Notes: a model not told the origin generated them from the letters alone. 34,960 nucleotides of DNA from Rhodospirillales bacterium (GCA_025359905.1 JANYDF010000032.1:1-34960), one strand, 5' to 3'. Positions 24,773 through 32,834 are shown, counted from the first letter of the stretch. Program-made: numbers and translations.

Positions 24773-25969
24773 TCAGATCCCCGCGTACATGCGGCCAGGA
24801 TTGAGAATACCCTTCGGGTCGAATGCCGCCTTCACCGAAGCGGTAATGCGGGCCAGCGCCGCCGGTTCTTCCGGGATCACCGGAACCGCCGCACGCAGAC
24901 TGTCCGGTGCGCGGAACAGCAGCCATGTGCCGCCCGCCTGATTGGCCGCCGCCATCACCGCCGCGTGCGCTTGCTGCGTCGCAGGGCCTGCGATCCACAG
25001 CAACCCGCCGCCCCAATCCATGAACCAGCGCGCGCCGAACGCGGCGCTGAGCGCCTGCGCCACGCCCGGCCCGGCGGACGGACGCACCGAAATGCGCCAG
25101 ATCGCCCCTTCATGCCCATGCAGCGGCGCCGCATCACGGATCGCCGCCCAGGCGGCCACGCTCGCGGCATCGTCCAACACCTCGGCGGCGCCAAATTCGG
25201 CCAGTTCATCGCGCAGTTTGGCGGTGCGGTAATCGACCGAAACGGCGAAATCCTCGATCCGCGCCAGCGCGACCGAGTGTTTGAAACCCAGCGAAGCCGC
25301 CGCCTCGGCTGGCAAGTAGGCTGCCCCGCACACCGCGTACGGAGATCCGAGCGCCGCCGACAGCGCCGCCACGCCGCGCACCGGGTCTAGCCCCGCAAAC
25401 ACCACGGTACCGCGCCGCTCCGGCCTCGGCAGCACCTTCAGCACGATTTCAGTGAGCACCGCGAGCGTGCCGTGGCTGCCGCTGAGCAGCTTGCAGATAT
25501 CCAGACCGGTGACGTTCTTCAGCACCCGCCCGCCCGAGCGCACCAGTTCGCCGCGCCCGTTCACCGCGCGCACCCCCATGACGTGATCGCGCGTCGCCCC
25601 CCACGCCACCCGGCGTGGGCCGGACAGGTTGGTGGCCACCACGCCGCCCAGGGTTTGCGGCGCGGTGGTGCCGAACAGCGCCGAAAAATCCGGCGGTTCG
25701 GAGGTGATTTGCTGACCTTTGTCCGCCACCGCCGCCGCGATCTCGGCCATTGGCGTGCCCGCGCCGGCGCCGATGACCAATTCCTGCGGCGAATACAGCG
25801 TGATGCCGGTCAGCGCCTGCGTGTCGATGCGCGCCCCGGCCTGCACCGGGCGCAACATGCCGCTTTTGCTGCCGTTGCCGCACACTTCCACCGGCGTGCC
25901 GCTGGCATACGCCGCCCGCACGGCCGCAATCACCCCCGCCTCACCGGCGAACCCGGCCGCCTCGCTCAT
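24773..25969 (-). CDS. glcE: GlcE, glycolate oxidase FAD-binding subunit
   Basis: FAD-linked oxidase of 398 residues (PCMH-type FAD domain). Visible: VEVCGNGSKSGMLRPVQA, LVIGAGAGTPMAEIAAAVAD, GGVVATNLSGPRRVAWGATR, the VNGRGELVRSGGRVLKNVTG stretch and the terminal AAFDPKGILNPGRMYAG. It assembles with GlcD and GlcF. The ATG at 25969 overlaps the glcD stop (ATGA); longer upstream readings lie inside glcD. Confidence 0.95.
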   Translation of the reverse strand: MSEAAGFAGEAGVIAAVRAAYASGTPVEVCGNGSKSGMLRPVQAGARIDTQALTGITLYSPQELVIGAGAGTPMAEIAAAVADKGQQITSEPPDFSALFGTTAPQTLGGVVATNLSGPRRVAWGATRDHVMGVRAVNGRGELVRSGGRVLKNVTGLDICKLLSGSHGTLAVLTEIVLKVLPRPERRGTVVFAGLDPVRGVAALSAALGSPYAVCGAAYLPAEAAASLGFKHSVALARIEDFAVSVDYRTAKLRDELAEFGAAEVLDDAASVAAWAAIRDAAPLHGHEGAIWRISVRPSAGPGVAQALSAAFGARWFMDWGGGLLWIAGPATQQAHAAVMAAANQAGGTWLLFRAPDSLRAAVPVIPEEPAALARITASVKAAFDPKGILNPGRMYAGI

Positions 25970-27408
25970 GCCGCCAACGCCTGTGTGTGCGGCGCGGCCA
26001 ATGGGAACACCTTGCTGGGATTCAGCAGCCAGCCCGGGTCGAACGCATCCTTGATGCGGCGCTGCTGCGCCAGATCGTCGGGCGAGAATTGCACCGGCAT
26101 CAGATCGCGCTTTTCCACCCCTACGCCATGCTCGCCGGTCAGGCAGCCGCCGACCTCGACGCACAAGCGCAGAATATCCGCGCCGAATTTCTCGGCGGTG
26201 GCGAAGCTGGCCGGGTCGTTGGCGTCGAACATGATCAGCGGGTGCAGATTGCCGTCGCCCGCGTGGAAGATGTTGGCCACTTTCAGCCCGCAGGCGTCGC
26301 TCATCTCGCCGATGCGGCGCAACACCAGCGGCAACTGGCCGGTGGGGATGGTGCCGTCCATGCACAGGTAATCCGGGCTGATCCGCCCAACCGCGCCGAA
26401 CGCGCCCTTGCGGCCCTTCCAGATCGCCGCCGACTGCTCAGCCGACTCGGCGACCTTCAGGCTGATCGGGTCGAACTTACCGCAAATCTGCTTGATCCGG
26501 CCGAGCAGGTAGTCCTGCTCCGCCACACTGCCCTCGACCTCGATGATCAGCAGCGCCTCGGCATCCAGCGGATACCCGGCATGGGCGAATGCCTCGCAGG
26601 CATGGATCGCCGGGCGGTCCATGAATTCCAGCGCCACCGGGATGATGCCCGACGAGATGATGCTATCGACGCATTGCCCGGCAATCTCGTTGGAATTGAA
26701 CGCCGCCAGCATCGCCCGCGCGCCTTCGGGTCCGCGCAGGATGCGCACAATCACCTCGGTGACCACCACAAGCTGCCCCTCGCTGCCGGTCAGCAGCCCG
26801 AGCCAATCGTAGCCCGCCGCGTCCAGATGGTGGCCGCCGATGTCGATGATCTCGCCCTCGATGGTCACCACGCGCAGGCCGAGCAAATTGTTCGCGGTCA
26901 CCCCGTAGCGCAGGCAATGCGCGCCGCCCGAATTCATGCCGACATTGCCGCCGATCATGCAGGCCAATTGGCTGGACGGATCGGGCGCATAGAAGAATCC
27001 ATCGCCCTGCACCGCGTTGGTGATGCCGATGTTGGTGACACCCGCCTGCACCGTGGCGCAGCGGTCGGCGTAGTCGATTTCCAGAATGCGGTTCATCCGC
27101 ATCATGCCCACCACCACCGCATCCGCCAGCGGCAGCGCACCGCCGGACAGGCTGGTGCCGGCACCGCGCGGGATCACCCGCACGCCCTCGCGGTGCAGGA
27201 ATTGCAGCACGGCGGCCACTTGCTCAGTGGTTTCCGGCAATACCACGGCCAGCGGCATCTGCCGGTAGGCGGGCAAGCCGTCGGTTTCATACGGCTTCAT
27301 GCGCAGCGTCTCGGCGATCACCCCGCTTTCGGGCAGGATTTCGCGCAGCCCCGCCACGATGGCATCGCGGCGCGCCAGCACCTCACGCTTCGGCTCCGGT
27401 TGCAGCAT
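25966..27408 (-). CDS. glcD: GlcD, glycolate oxidase catalytic FAD subunit
   Basis: 480 residues, FAD-linked oxidase (GlcD/LldD type). Motifs: VRVIPRGAGTSLSGGALPLA (FAD phosphate loop), GGNVGMNSGGAHCLRYG, LVVVTEVIVRILRGPEG, and the C-terminal HAGDGNLHPLIMFD and LTGEHGVGVEKRDLMP. It oxidises glycolate (possibly D-lactate) with FAD. First gene of the glcDEF run; the ATG at 27408 has a strong AAGGAG. The 134-bp divergent gap to the beta-helix gene contains TGACGTCA; no known operator is recognised. Confidence 0.95.
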   Translation of the reverse strand: MLQPEPKREVLARRDAIVAGLREILPESGVIAETLRMKPYETDGLPAYRQMPLAVVLPETTEQVAAVLQFLHREGVRVIPRGAGTSLSGGALPLADAVVVGMMRMNRILEIDYADRCATVQAGVTNIGITNAVQGDGFFYAPDPSSQLACMIGGNVGMNSGGAHCLRYGVTANNLLGLRVVTIEGEIIDIGGHHLDAAGYDWLGLLTGSEGQLVVVTEVIVRILRGPEGARAMLAAFNSNEIAGQCVDSIISSGIIPVALEFMDRPAIHACEAFAHAGYPLDAEALLIIEVEGSVAEQDYLLGRIKQICGKFDPISLKVAESAEQSAAIWKGRKGAFGAVGRISPDYLCMDGTIPTGQLPLVLRRIGEMSDACGLKVANIFHAGDGNLHPLIMFDANDPASFATAEKFGADILRLCVEVGGCLTGEHGVGVEKRDLMPVQFSPDDLAQQRRIKDAFDPGWLLNPSKVFPLAAPHTQALAA

Positions 27409-27487
27409 GATGACGTCACTCCTTCGGCCGCCAATTTGGCATTCGGCAATCTGGCCGCTCCGGGCCGGGCGGGCAAGGCGGTGGCGC

Positions 27488-27516
27488 TTGCATGGCTGCG
27501 CGCCGAACTGGATAGT
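27488..27516 (+). promoter_or_regulatory. Predicted promoter of the beta-helix protein gene
   Basis: TTGCAT (27488-27493) and GATAGT (27511-27516) with a 17-base spacer, upstream of AAGGTG and the ATG at 27543. The match is reasonable but purely by pattern. Confidence 0.4.
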
Positions 27517-27542
27517 GAAACGGCGTGGCAAGGTGACACATC

Positions 27543-28664
27543 ATGCGTGTTCTGACTGTTTGGCTGCCAATCGGGACCTTGGGCCTGTTGCTGGCGCCGC
27601 AAGCCGGGGCCAGCGTGCTGAGCGTCGGCGCCGGGCAACCGTTCAGCACCCTGGCCGCTGCCGTGGCCGCCGCCAGCGCGGGCGACACGGTCGAGGTGAT
27701 GCCCGGCACCTACACCAACCAAGTGGCCGACATCACCGTGCCGCTGACCATCGCCGGCGTCGGCGCCCCCGGCAGCGTGGTGTTCACCGCGACGGCGCAA
27801 TTGGCCAACGACAAGGGCTTCTTGCTGATCGATGCATCCACCACGGTCGACAATCTGACATTCCAGAACGCCACCGCCGACACCGGCAGCAACAACGGCG
27901 CCGGTATTCGCTACCAAAGCGGCAATCTGACCGTGCTGAACAGCCATTTCGTCAATAACCAGGACGGCATCCTGGCAACGCCGGCCACCAGCGGCACCGG
28001 CAGCGTGGTCATCCGCAATTCGGTGTTCCTGGGCAACGGTGTTGCCGATGGGCTGCCCGGCGCAGGTTTCGCCCACGCCATTTACGCCAACGATCTGGCG
28101 CTGCTCGACATCACCGGCAGCAGTTTCGACGGCACCCAGCAGGGCCACGACATCAAAAGCCGCGCGCTGAACAGCATCATCGCTGGCAATTCGATCAACG
28201 ACGGGGTAACCGGCGATTCGAGTTACGCCATCGATCTGCCGAACGGCGGCGACGCCAGCATTATCGGCAACACGATCAATCAGGGCGACAACAGCCCAAA
28301 CTGGACGATGATCGCCTACGGCGAAGAGGGTCTTACCTACGGCAGCAACAACGCGCTGATCGACGGCAATATTTTCAACAACACGCAGCCCATCGCCTAC
28401 GGGATCGACAACTTTATCAGCGACCCGCAGGCCACCAACATCACCGTGTCCTGCAACGCCTTCAACACCGTCTCCGACCCTGCCGTCGGGCCGGTGACAT
28501 TCACCGGCAACGTCATCAACGGCGCGCTGCCAGCCTGCGCGATGACCCGTGCGGACGTGCCAGCGCCAAAAGGCCCGGCAGCAGTGCTACCGGGCCTTTT
28601 GGCGATACTCGCACTGCGATGGCACCGGGGGCGGACAGCTGCCCCGGTGCCGGCGCCGAATTAG
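27543..28664 (+). CDS. Secreted right-handed beta-helix protein
   Basis: 373 residues: signal peptide ([18 protein letters not shown], cut near residue 24) and a parallel beta-helix built of short rungs rich in Asn/Gly ([98 protein letters not shown]). These folds occur in pectate-lyase-like enzymes and surface adhesins; no catalytic set is recognisable. The C-terminus has VPAP, a hydrophobic stretch PGLLAILAL and then Arg/His, a degenerate PEP-CTERM-like sorting signal, before a 12-residue extension. Its stop overlaps the rpmJ stop on the other strand. Confidence 0.82.
   Translation: MRVLTVWLPIGTLGLLLAPQAGASVLSVGAGQPFSTLAAAVAAASAGDTVEVMPGTYTNQVADITVPLTIAGVGAPGSVVFTATAQLANDKGFLLIDASTTVDNLTFQNATADTGSNNGAGIRYQSGNLTVLNSHFVNNQDGILATPATSGTGSVVIRNSVFLGNGVADGLPGAGFAHAIYANDLALLDITGSSFDGTQQGHDIKSRALNSIIAGNSINDGVTGDSSYAIDLPNGGDASIIGNTINQGDNSPNWTMIAYGEEGLTYGSNNALIDGNIFNNTQPIAYGIDNFISDPQATNITVSCNAFNTVSDPAVGPVTFTGNVINGALPACAMTRADVPAPKGPAAVLPGLLAILALRWHRGRTAAPVPAPN
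28565..28603. terminator. Strong hairpin inside the beta-helix gene, downstream of rpmJ
   Basis: Perfect 14-bp arms (28565-28578 GCCAAAAGGCCCGG and 28590-28603 CCGGGCCTTTTGGC) with an 11-base loop that can form three more pairs. A four-T run is present on either strand. It lies within the last 35 codons of the plus-strand gene and about 58 bp after the rpmJ stop, so it most plausibly terminates rpmJ transcription. Confidence 0.55.
28622..28650. terminator. Second hairpin next to the rpmJ stop
   Basis: Perfect 9-bp arms GCACCGGGG (28622-28630) and CCCCGGTGC (28642-28650) with an 11-base loop, starting 11 bp after the rpmJ stop codon on the minus strand. No T tract; possibly an mRNA 3'-end stabiliser. 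Confidence 0.35.
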
Positions 28665-28786
28665 CCCTGGCGGGCCTTCATGCGCGGGTTCTTCTTGTTG
28701 ATCACGTAAACCCGGCCATGGCGGCGAACCACGCGGCAGTTCTTGTCGCGGGTCTTTGCCGACTTGAGGCTGTTGCGGACTTTCAT
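28661..28786 (-). CDS. rpmJ: Ribosomal protein L36
   Basis: 41-residue 50S protein. The sequence begins [20 protein letters not shown] and ends [11 protein letters not shown], typical of the alphaproteobacterial form. Only one cysteine is present, so the zinc-binding CxxC/C/H set of the other L36 type is missing. Its ATG at 28786 and TAA at 28661-28663 are clear. The stop overlaps the stop of the convergent beta-helix gene by two bases. Confidence 0.96.
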   Translation of the reverse strand: MKVRNSLKSAKTRDKNCRVVRRHGRVYVINKKNPRMKARQG

Positions 28787-28846
28787 CGGAGTGCCTTGCG
28801 TACGCGAGAGTGAGGTGAGCGCGGGAGCGCCTAAAACGAGGGCCGG

Positions 28847-28875
28847 GGATTAGGGGGGCGGGGCCTGCGTGTCAA
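28847..28875 (-). promoter_or_regulatory. Predicted rpmJ promoter
   Basis: On the minus strand, TTGACA (28875-28870), a 17-base spacer and TAATCC (28852-28847) give a near-consensus sigma-70 promoter with a start at about 28840 and a 54-base leader. The -35 box overlaps the stop codon of the upstream methyltransferase gene. Confidence 0.65.
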
Positions 28876-29792
28876 GCCGCTCCGCCGGGAACCGCTGTGG
28901 CCGGGGCGATGGCGTGCCAGCGCATCAAGCGAATTTGCCCTGACCGCAGCAGAGCAATTCGCCGCAACCACACTTCGGCTTCCGCCACCAAAGCCGCCGC
29001 CCGCAGCGGTGGCGGGCGCTCGCCGCCCAATTCGCGCACCAAACGCTTCCAGCCATCCACCGCGTGGCGGATGTGGCGGGCGGAAATATCCTCAGTGACG
29101 CGGATTTCAAAGCCGAGTTGTTCCAGCGGCCCAGTCAGCCAAGCCGCGCCGCACGGCAGCGGCGGGCGCTGTTCCAGGCGGCACAATGCACGTACGGCAG
29201 GGCTGGCGCTGTCTGCCGCCGACGCCGCGACCAGCTCCAGCACCGCAAGTTGCCCGCCGGGCCGCAATGCCTGCCCCACCGCGCGCACAGCAGCCGGCGG
29301 CTCGGCGCATTGCAGCGCCTCAATCGCAATGGCGTGGTGATACGCAGCAGGGCGCAATGCTGGTGTGGCGGGCGTCCATCGCTGCACCGTGGTGCGCTTA
29401 CCCAATGCCGCGCCCGCGTGCCGCACCAGTTGCCCGGCCGCGGCCAACAGCACCGGATCGGTCTCCAGCCCGCTCACCCAAGCACCGAATTCGCTGGCCA
29501 AACGCAGCGCCGGCCCGCCGCTGCCCGCCCCGGCCAGCAGCACCGACGAAGCCGCCGACAAACCGAACGGTGCCGCAAGCCGCAGGATTTCCGCGCTGAT
29601 GCCGGGCAGATGGTTGCCCTCGCCCCACAGCGACTCGGCAATCTCCAGCCGCAACGGCGTCCACCGCGGCGGCGGACTGGCCGGTGGTGCATCGGCGTGG
29701 CCAACTGCCGCAGCGCGCGGCACCACCTGCCCTGCCTGCGGAACAGACCGGCCGATGCCGCCGAGCCAATGACGCAGCCCTGCCAGACGCAT
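28872..29792 (-). CDS. SAM-dependent methyltransferase, substrate unknown
   Basis: 306 residues from the ATG at 29792. Class I motif I is clear (VLLAGAGSGGPALRLASEFG, then GLETDP as the acidic residue after strand 2). Motif IV is in the HHAIAIEALQCAEPP region, and the post-motif LRPGGQLAVLEL is present. The C-terminal segment (ITEDISARHIRHAVDGWKR-like, then AEAEVWLRRIALLRSGQIRL) resembles small-molecule or lipid/quinone methyltransferases, but the substrate cannot be named. The chosen start has AGGGCAGG upstream; longer in-frame readings lack support. Confidence 0.8.
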   Translation of the reverse strand: MRLAGLRHWLGGIGRSVPQAGQVVPRAAAVGHADAPPASPPPRWTPLRLEIAESLWGEGNHLPGISAEILRLAAPFGLSAASSVLLAGAGSGGPALRLASEFGAWVSGLETDPVLLAAAGQLVRHAGAALGKRTTVQRWTPATPALRPAAYHHAIAIEALQCAEPPAAVRAVGQALRPGGQLAVLELVAASAADSASPAVRALCRLEQRPPLPCGAAWLTGPLEQLGFEIRVTEDISARHIRHAVDGWKRLVRELGGERPPPLRAAALVAEAEVWLRRIALLRSGQIRLMRWHAIAPATAVPGGAA

Positions 29793-29910
29793 TCGCCTGC
29801 CCTGCTTTTTGCACCAGCAAGCTTCGCCGCCAGCGGTTAACGCCGCGTTGCCGCCAGTTGACGCAGCCGCGCCGTTGCCGCGATGTGCAGCCAATTGCAG
29901 GAGCGCGCGC

Positions 29911-30324
29911 ATGACCAAGCCAGACAGCACCGGCAGCAGCGCCACCTGGACGGCGTTTCTGGTTTCGGCCTTCGCGGTGGTCGGGCTGATCGGCCTGTTC
30001 GCCAGCTATTCGGCCGCCTTGCCGCTCGAACGCGCGCTGGCCCGCGACGCGGCGCTGGACGATGCGCTGGCCGTGGCGCACGCGCCGGACGCGCAGGCGA
30101 AAATCGAAGCCCTGCGTCCGCGTCTGGCCGAGAGTGCCGATCTGCTGCTGCCGGTGGGCGGCGACATCGATGCGCGCATCACCCAGGCCCGGGCGGCGAT
30201 GCGCGCGCATCTTACCGCCGAGTCGGGCGAAGTTGCCGCCCGCACCCGCTGGATGATCTGCGTTATCACGGTGATGGCGGCAGGCTTTGGCGTGGCGGTG
30301 CAGCGCATCTCGCGGCGCGGCTGA
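29911..30324 (+). CDS. Two-TM membrane protein, unknown function
   Basis: 137 residues, not recognised. A membrane helix at about residues 12-35 (TAFLVSAFAVVGLIGLFASY), about 75 residues of Ala-rich helical soluble sequence (ERALARDAALDDALAVAHAP, LRPRLAESADLLLPVGGDID), and a second helix at about 112-132 (MICVITVMAAGFGVAVQRIS). The ATG at 29911 is preceded by GCAGGAG. It is divergent from the methyltransferase gene with a 118-bp gap. Confidence 0.7.
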   Translation: MTKPDSTGSSATWTAFLVSAFAVVGLIGLFASYSAALPLERALARDAALDDALAVAHAPDAQAKIEALRPRLAESADLLLPVGGDIDARITQARAAMRAHLTAESGEVAARTRWMICVITVMAAGFGVAVQRISRRG

Positions 30325-30433
30325 CGCGAAATTGCGGGCCGGTTTGCTGCATGTCTGGCAACGGTGAACGCCGGTTGGAGCGGCTGGCGCGTTCGGCTAT
30401 GCCTTGACAAGCTGTACAAGAGAAAACGAACAC

Positions 30434-30799
30434 ATGGCTGGCTACAATCCGAACAATTTTAACGACCGCGCGACCGCCGCCGCGAAAGCCAAACAGGCGA
30501 TGATTGAGCGCTTCCGCGCTGCTCCGGGCCCGGACGACCCCGCGATGCAGGCCCTTGCCGCCGAGCGCCGCGCCATCGCCGAGGCGCGCGAACTGCGCGC
30601 CGCCGAACGCCGCGCCGCCAAGGAAGCCGAAGAGGCGCGCAAGCGCGAGGAACACGCCCTGCTCGCCGCCGAGCAAGCCCGCAAGGAAGCCGAAGCCCGC
30701 GCCGCCAAGGCCGAGGAAGCCATCCGCCAGCGCGCGCTGCTCGCCGAACAAAAAGCCGCCCGCGACGCACGGTATGCGGCGCGCAAGGCGCGTAAGTAG
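30434..30799 (+). CDS. DUF6481-type highly charged helical protein
   Basis: 121 residues. The N-terminus MAGYNPNNFNDRATAAAKAK followed by AMIERFRAAPGPDD, then a long uninterrupted Ala/Arg/Glu/Lys helix, and the end LLAEQKAARDARYAARKARK match the DUF6481 family, which is frequent in alphaproteobacteria and of unknown role. The long helix could form a coiled coil or bind nucleic acid through its basic end. The ATG at 30434 fits the family N-terminus; earlier in-frame starts do not. Confidence 0.8.
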   Translation: MAGYNPNNFNDRATAAAKAKQAMIERFRAAPGPDDPAMQALAAERRAIAEARELRAAERRAAKEAEEARKREEHALLAAEQARKEAEARAAKAEEAIRQRALLAEQKAARDARYAARKARK

Positions 30800-30875
30800 G
30801 GGCGGGTTAGCGGCCATTCACGGCTGGGCGTCTCCTGACCAGCCCACAACTGACGCCGCCGCTGCATTAACTGCC

Positions 30876-30905
30876 CCCTCTCCGCCCGGCTTCGGGGGGA
30901 GAGGG
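30876..30905 (+). repeat. GC-rich extragenic palindrome
   Basis: CCCTCTCC (30876-30883) and GGAGAGGG (30898-30905) flank an inner CCCG/CGGG stem, followed by ATGGGGTGAGG. This is the common CCCTCTCC...GGAGAGGG extragenic repeat of alphaproteobacteria and could also terminate the DUF6481 gene 77 bp upstream. Nothing else is seen between 30800 and 30970. Confidence 0.55.
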
Positions 30906-30970
30906 ATGGGGTGAGGTGGGCGGTGCCGCGTGACGAGTCGCTCAGGGCAGCCGCTATTTTGAGTAGCGTC

Positions 30971-31276
30971 TCACCGCGTCTTGCGCCGCCGCACCAGCCG
31001 CAACCCGAGCAATCCAGCCCCGAGCAGCGTCAGGCTGGCGGGTTCGTGAGCGTCGGCTATCGGGATGTACGTAACGCCCGAAAATCCCTGAAAATTTCCG
31101 ACGCACCCGGAAAGCGCACTGCACAAACTATTCTCAGACGAGGCATTCAGCACGAATGAATGCTGCCCAGATGATTGCGTAAAGTAGTTCGAAAATGTTA
31201 TTTCGTCGTTGAGCACAGTGAAGACGTTGCTAAAAACGTGATCCGAAATGGTATCATACCAAATCTCGCTGACCAA
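30971..31276 (-). pseudogene. 3' fragment of a PEP-CTERM protein
   Basis: About 101 codons end in a textbook PEP-CTERM sorting tail (HEPASLTLLGAGLLGLRLVR followed by RRKTR), recognised by exosortase for surface export. The upstream part (SSGQHSFVLNASSENSLCSA, GVTYIPIADA) fits a short extracellular domain. There is no signal peptide: the frame is closed by a TGA at 31282-31280, and the only start is a TTG at 31276, both inside the arm of the inverted-repeat element. So the 5' part appears to have been cut off by the element. Confidence 0.75.
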
Positions 31277-31427
31277 GACTCATCGTCGTTGCCGGGCTTG
31301 ACCCGGCAATCCATGGAGCCGCACAGAGCATTTGGCGTCGAGCACAGAGCGTTGGCATGGATCGCCGGGTCAAGCCCGGCGATGACGATCGAATGGATCA
31401 TGGGGTCTCGCCCAAGAGATTTGGTAT
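31256..31427. repeat. Inverted-repeat (MITE-like / AGLDPAIH-type) element
   Basis: About 172 bp bounded by perfect 12-bp terminal inverted repeats ATACCAAATCTC (31256-31267) and GAGATTTGGTAT (31416-31427). Inside, 31282-31316 and 31356-31389 form a second, imperfect inverted pair built on GCCGGGCTTGACCCGGC. The centre has two direct copies of GCACAGAGCxTTGGC. Translation of such elements gives the familiar spurious peptide AGLDPAIH...MDCRVKPGNDD. No transposase is present. It adjoins the truncated PEP-CTERM gene. The remainder up to 31542 holds no gene. Confidence 0.75.
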
Positions 31428-31542
31428 TAGGCGGCAGGCGCAACGACAAGCCCGGACGCCGGTATGCTCGCCACGAAGCGCGCGGCGCGTCAACCCGCCG
31501 CCGGATGATGCATGGCGCCGGGACGGTGCGGCGGCATCGCGG

Positions 31543-32622
31543 CTATTCCCCGCCGCCGGACCCAAGCAGCAGCGCCGCCGCGTCGCCGTCGATGACAAGT
31601 CCCTTCACCGCGCCCGTGCGCAACAGTGCTGCGGTGGCGGCGACCTTTTCCACGCCGGCGGCCAGCAGCACCACGTCGCGGCCGCGCAGCTTGTCGAACG
31701 GCACGCCCAGCGCCCGCTCGGTCACCGCGTGGCGCACCAGCTTGCCAGCGGCGTCGATGAACACGCCGAGCGTATCGCAGACCGCGCCGAGCTCGCGCAG
31801 GCTGCGCAGTTCGTTGGCGGAGATCATGTCTTGCTGGCGCAGTATGCCCGTCTCGGTCATTTCTCCGACGCTGATCAGGTACAGATCGGCCGACAACGCC
31901 AGCGCCAAGGCATCGGCGACAATGCGTTGCGAGATCAGCACGTCGCGGTCCGAGCGTGTGTCGGCGATGAACGGCACCGGCAGGAAATGGCCCTCGCCGC
32001 CGGTGCGCGCGGCCAGCGCCTGCACCACTTCGAACGGGTTGGAGGCGCTGTTGCGGGTCAGCGAGCCCATCAGCGAGACGAAGCGGGCCTGCGGGTTGCG
32101 CGCGCCGGACAGATGCAGCGCCACCTGTTCCAGCGTGCGGCCCCAACTGACGCCGACGGTGATCGGGCCGTTCGCCAGTTTGCCCTTCAATAGCGTGGCT
32201 GCCGCGCCGCCCACGGCGCGCCGGGCGATCAGGCCTTGGGCTGCGGTCAGCGCCGGATCTTCGCTGGGGCCAAGATCGAGCCTCGGGGTTGCCAGGCAGA
32301 AATCCAAGCCGAAGCGCTGGGCAATGGCGTGTTCGGTTTGCAGGTCGCGGATGCTGTCGTGCTGGATGCTGATGCTGACCAGCCCGCGTTCACGCGCTTC
32401 GGCCAGCAGGCGCACCACGCGGGTACGCGGCACGCCGAGCCGGGTGGCAGCTTCTTCCTGGGTCAGACCCACGACGTAGTAGAGCCAAGCCGCCCGGGCC
32501 ATGAGCGCGTCGTCGGGTTCGGCGGACAGATTGAGCGTCAGCATCTTGGGCGGTGTCTCCAGCGGCAGCCGCCGCATATCATGCTTGACAATTGCGCCGT
32601 CACGCGACACTTGTTCGCTCAT
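31543..32622 (-). CDS. SorC/DeoR-type sugar-binding transcription regulator
   Basis: 359 residues. N-terminal helix-turn-helix (LTQEEAATRLGVPRTRVVRL) and a C-terminal sugar-phosphate-binding domain (ITVGVSWGRTLEQVALHLSG, RFVSLMGSLTRN, ISVGEMTETGILRQQ, VGEM region and LLRTGAVKGLVIDGDAA). Such regulators control polyol or sugar-acid catabolism and respond to phosphorylated intermediates. The ATG at 32622 is used; a TTG two codons earlier is possible. It is divergent from the remnant kinase gene and the two enzymes after it, which it probably once regulated. Confidence 0.9.
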   Translation of the reverse strand: MSEQVSRDGAIVKHDMRRLPLETPPKMLTLNLSAEPDDALMARAAWLYYVVGLTQEEAATRLGVPRTRVVRLLAEARERGLVSISIQHDSIRDLQTEHAIAQRFGLDFCLATPRLDLGPSEDPALTAAQGLIARRAVGGAAATLLKGKLANGPITVGVSWGRTLEQVALHLSGARNPQARFVSLMGSLTRNSASNPFEVVQALAARTGGEGHFLPVPFIADTRSDRDVLISQRIVADALALALSADLYLISVGEMTETGILRQQDMISANELRSLRELGAVCDTLGVFIDAAGKLVRHAVTERALGVPFDKLRGRDVVLLAAGVEKVAATAALLRTGAVKGLVIDGDAAALLLGSGGGE

Positions 32623-32681
32623 AAACAAATGTTCTCGCGGGCGCCATGTGTCCGACGAGGCTGGGGAAGCAGTCTGAGGTC
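32606..32681. promoter_or_regulatory. Divergent control region of regulator and kinase remnant
   Basis: Between the SorC-type start (32622) and the kinase ATG (32682). The minus strand carries two GAACA blocks, at 32634-32630 and 32616-32612, within GAACATTTGTTTATGAGC and then GAACAAGTG. This spacing could be an operator for the SorC-type protein. Evidence is pattern only. Confidence 0.25.
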
Positions 32682-32834
32682 ATGACATACCTCATTGGCA
32701 TCGATGGCGGCACCGAAAGTCTGCGCGCCAGCGTGTTCGACTTGACGGGGCGTTGCCTGGGTTTTGCGACGCGCCCGTACGCCACGCAATTCGCACTGGG
32801 CAGTCGCTCAATGTGTGCGGCGGCATCGTATTGA
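32682..32834 (+). pseudogene. FGGY carbohydrate kinase, N-terminal remnant
   Basis: The first ~38 codons are unmistakably the ATP-binding N-terminus of an FGGY sugar kinase (MTYLIGIDGGTESLRASVFD then LTGRCLGFATRPYATQFA). The frame then leaves the family and ends after 50 codons, where a normal kinase has about 500. The missing ~1.4 kb is not found in other frames before 32889, so an internal deletion joined the kinase start to unrelated or scrambled sequence. A GAGGT ribosome site is intact. A functional kinase is not possible. Confidence 0.85.

Noticed and set aside
23447-25390. 647-codon plus-strand frame
   Set aside because: Antisense to glcF and glcE, with shadow-type composition and no motifs.
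30404-30409. TTGACA as a promoter -35 for the DUF6481 gene
   Set aside because: No acceptable -10 at 16-18 bases, and the start codon at 30434 leaves no room for a leader.
31198-31449. Frame encoding AGLDPAIH...RVKPGNDD
   Set aside because: Known type of spurious peptide from an inverted extragenic repeat; it is annotated as a repeat element instead.
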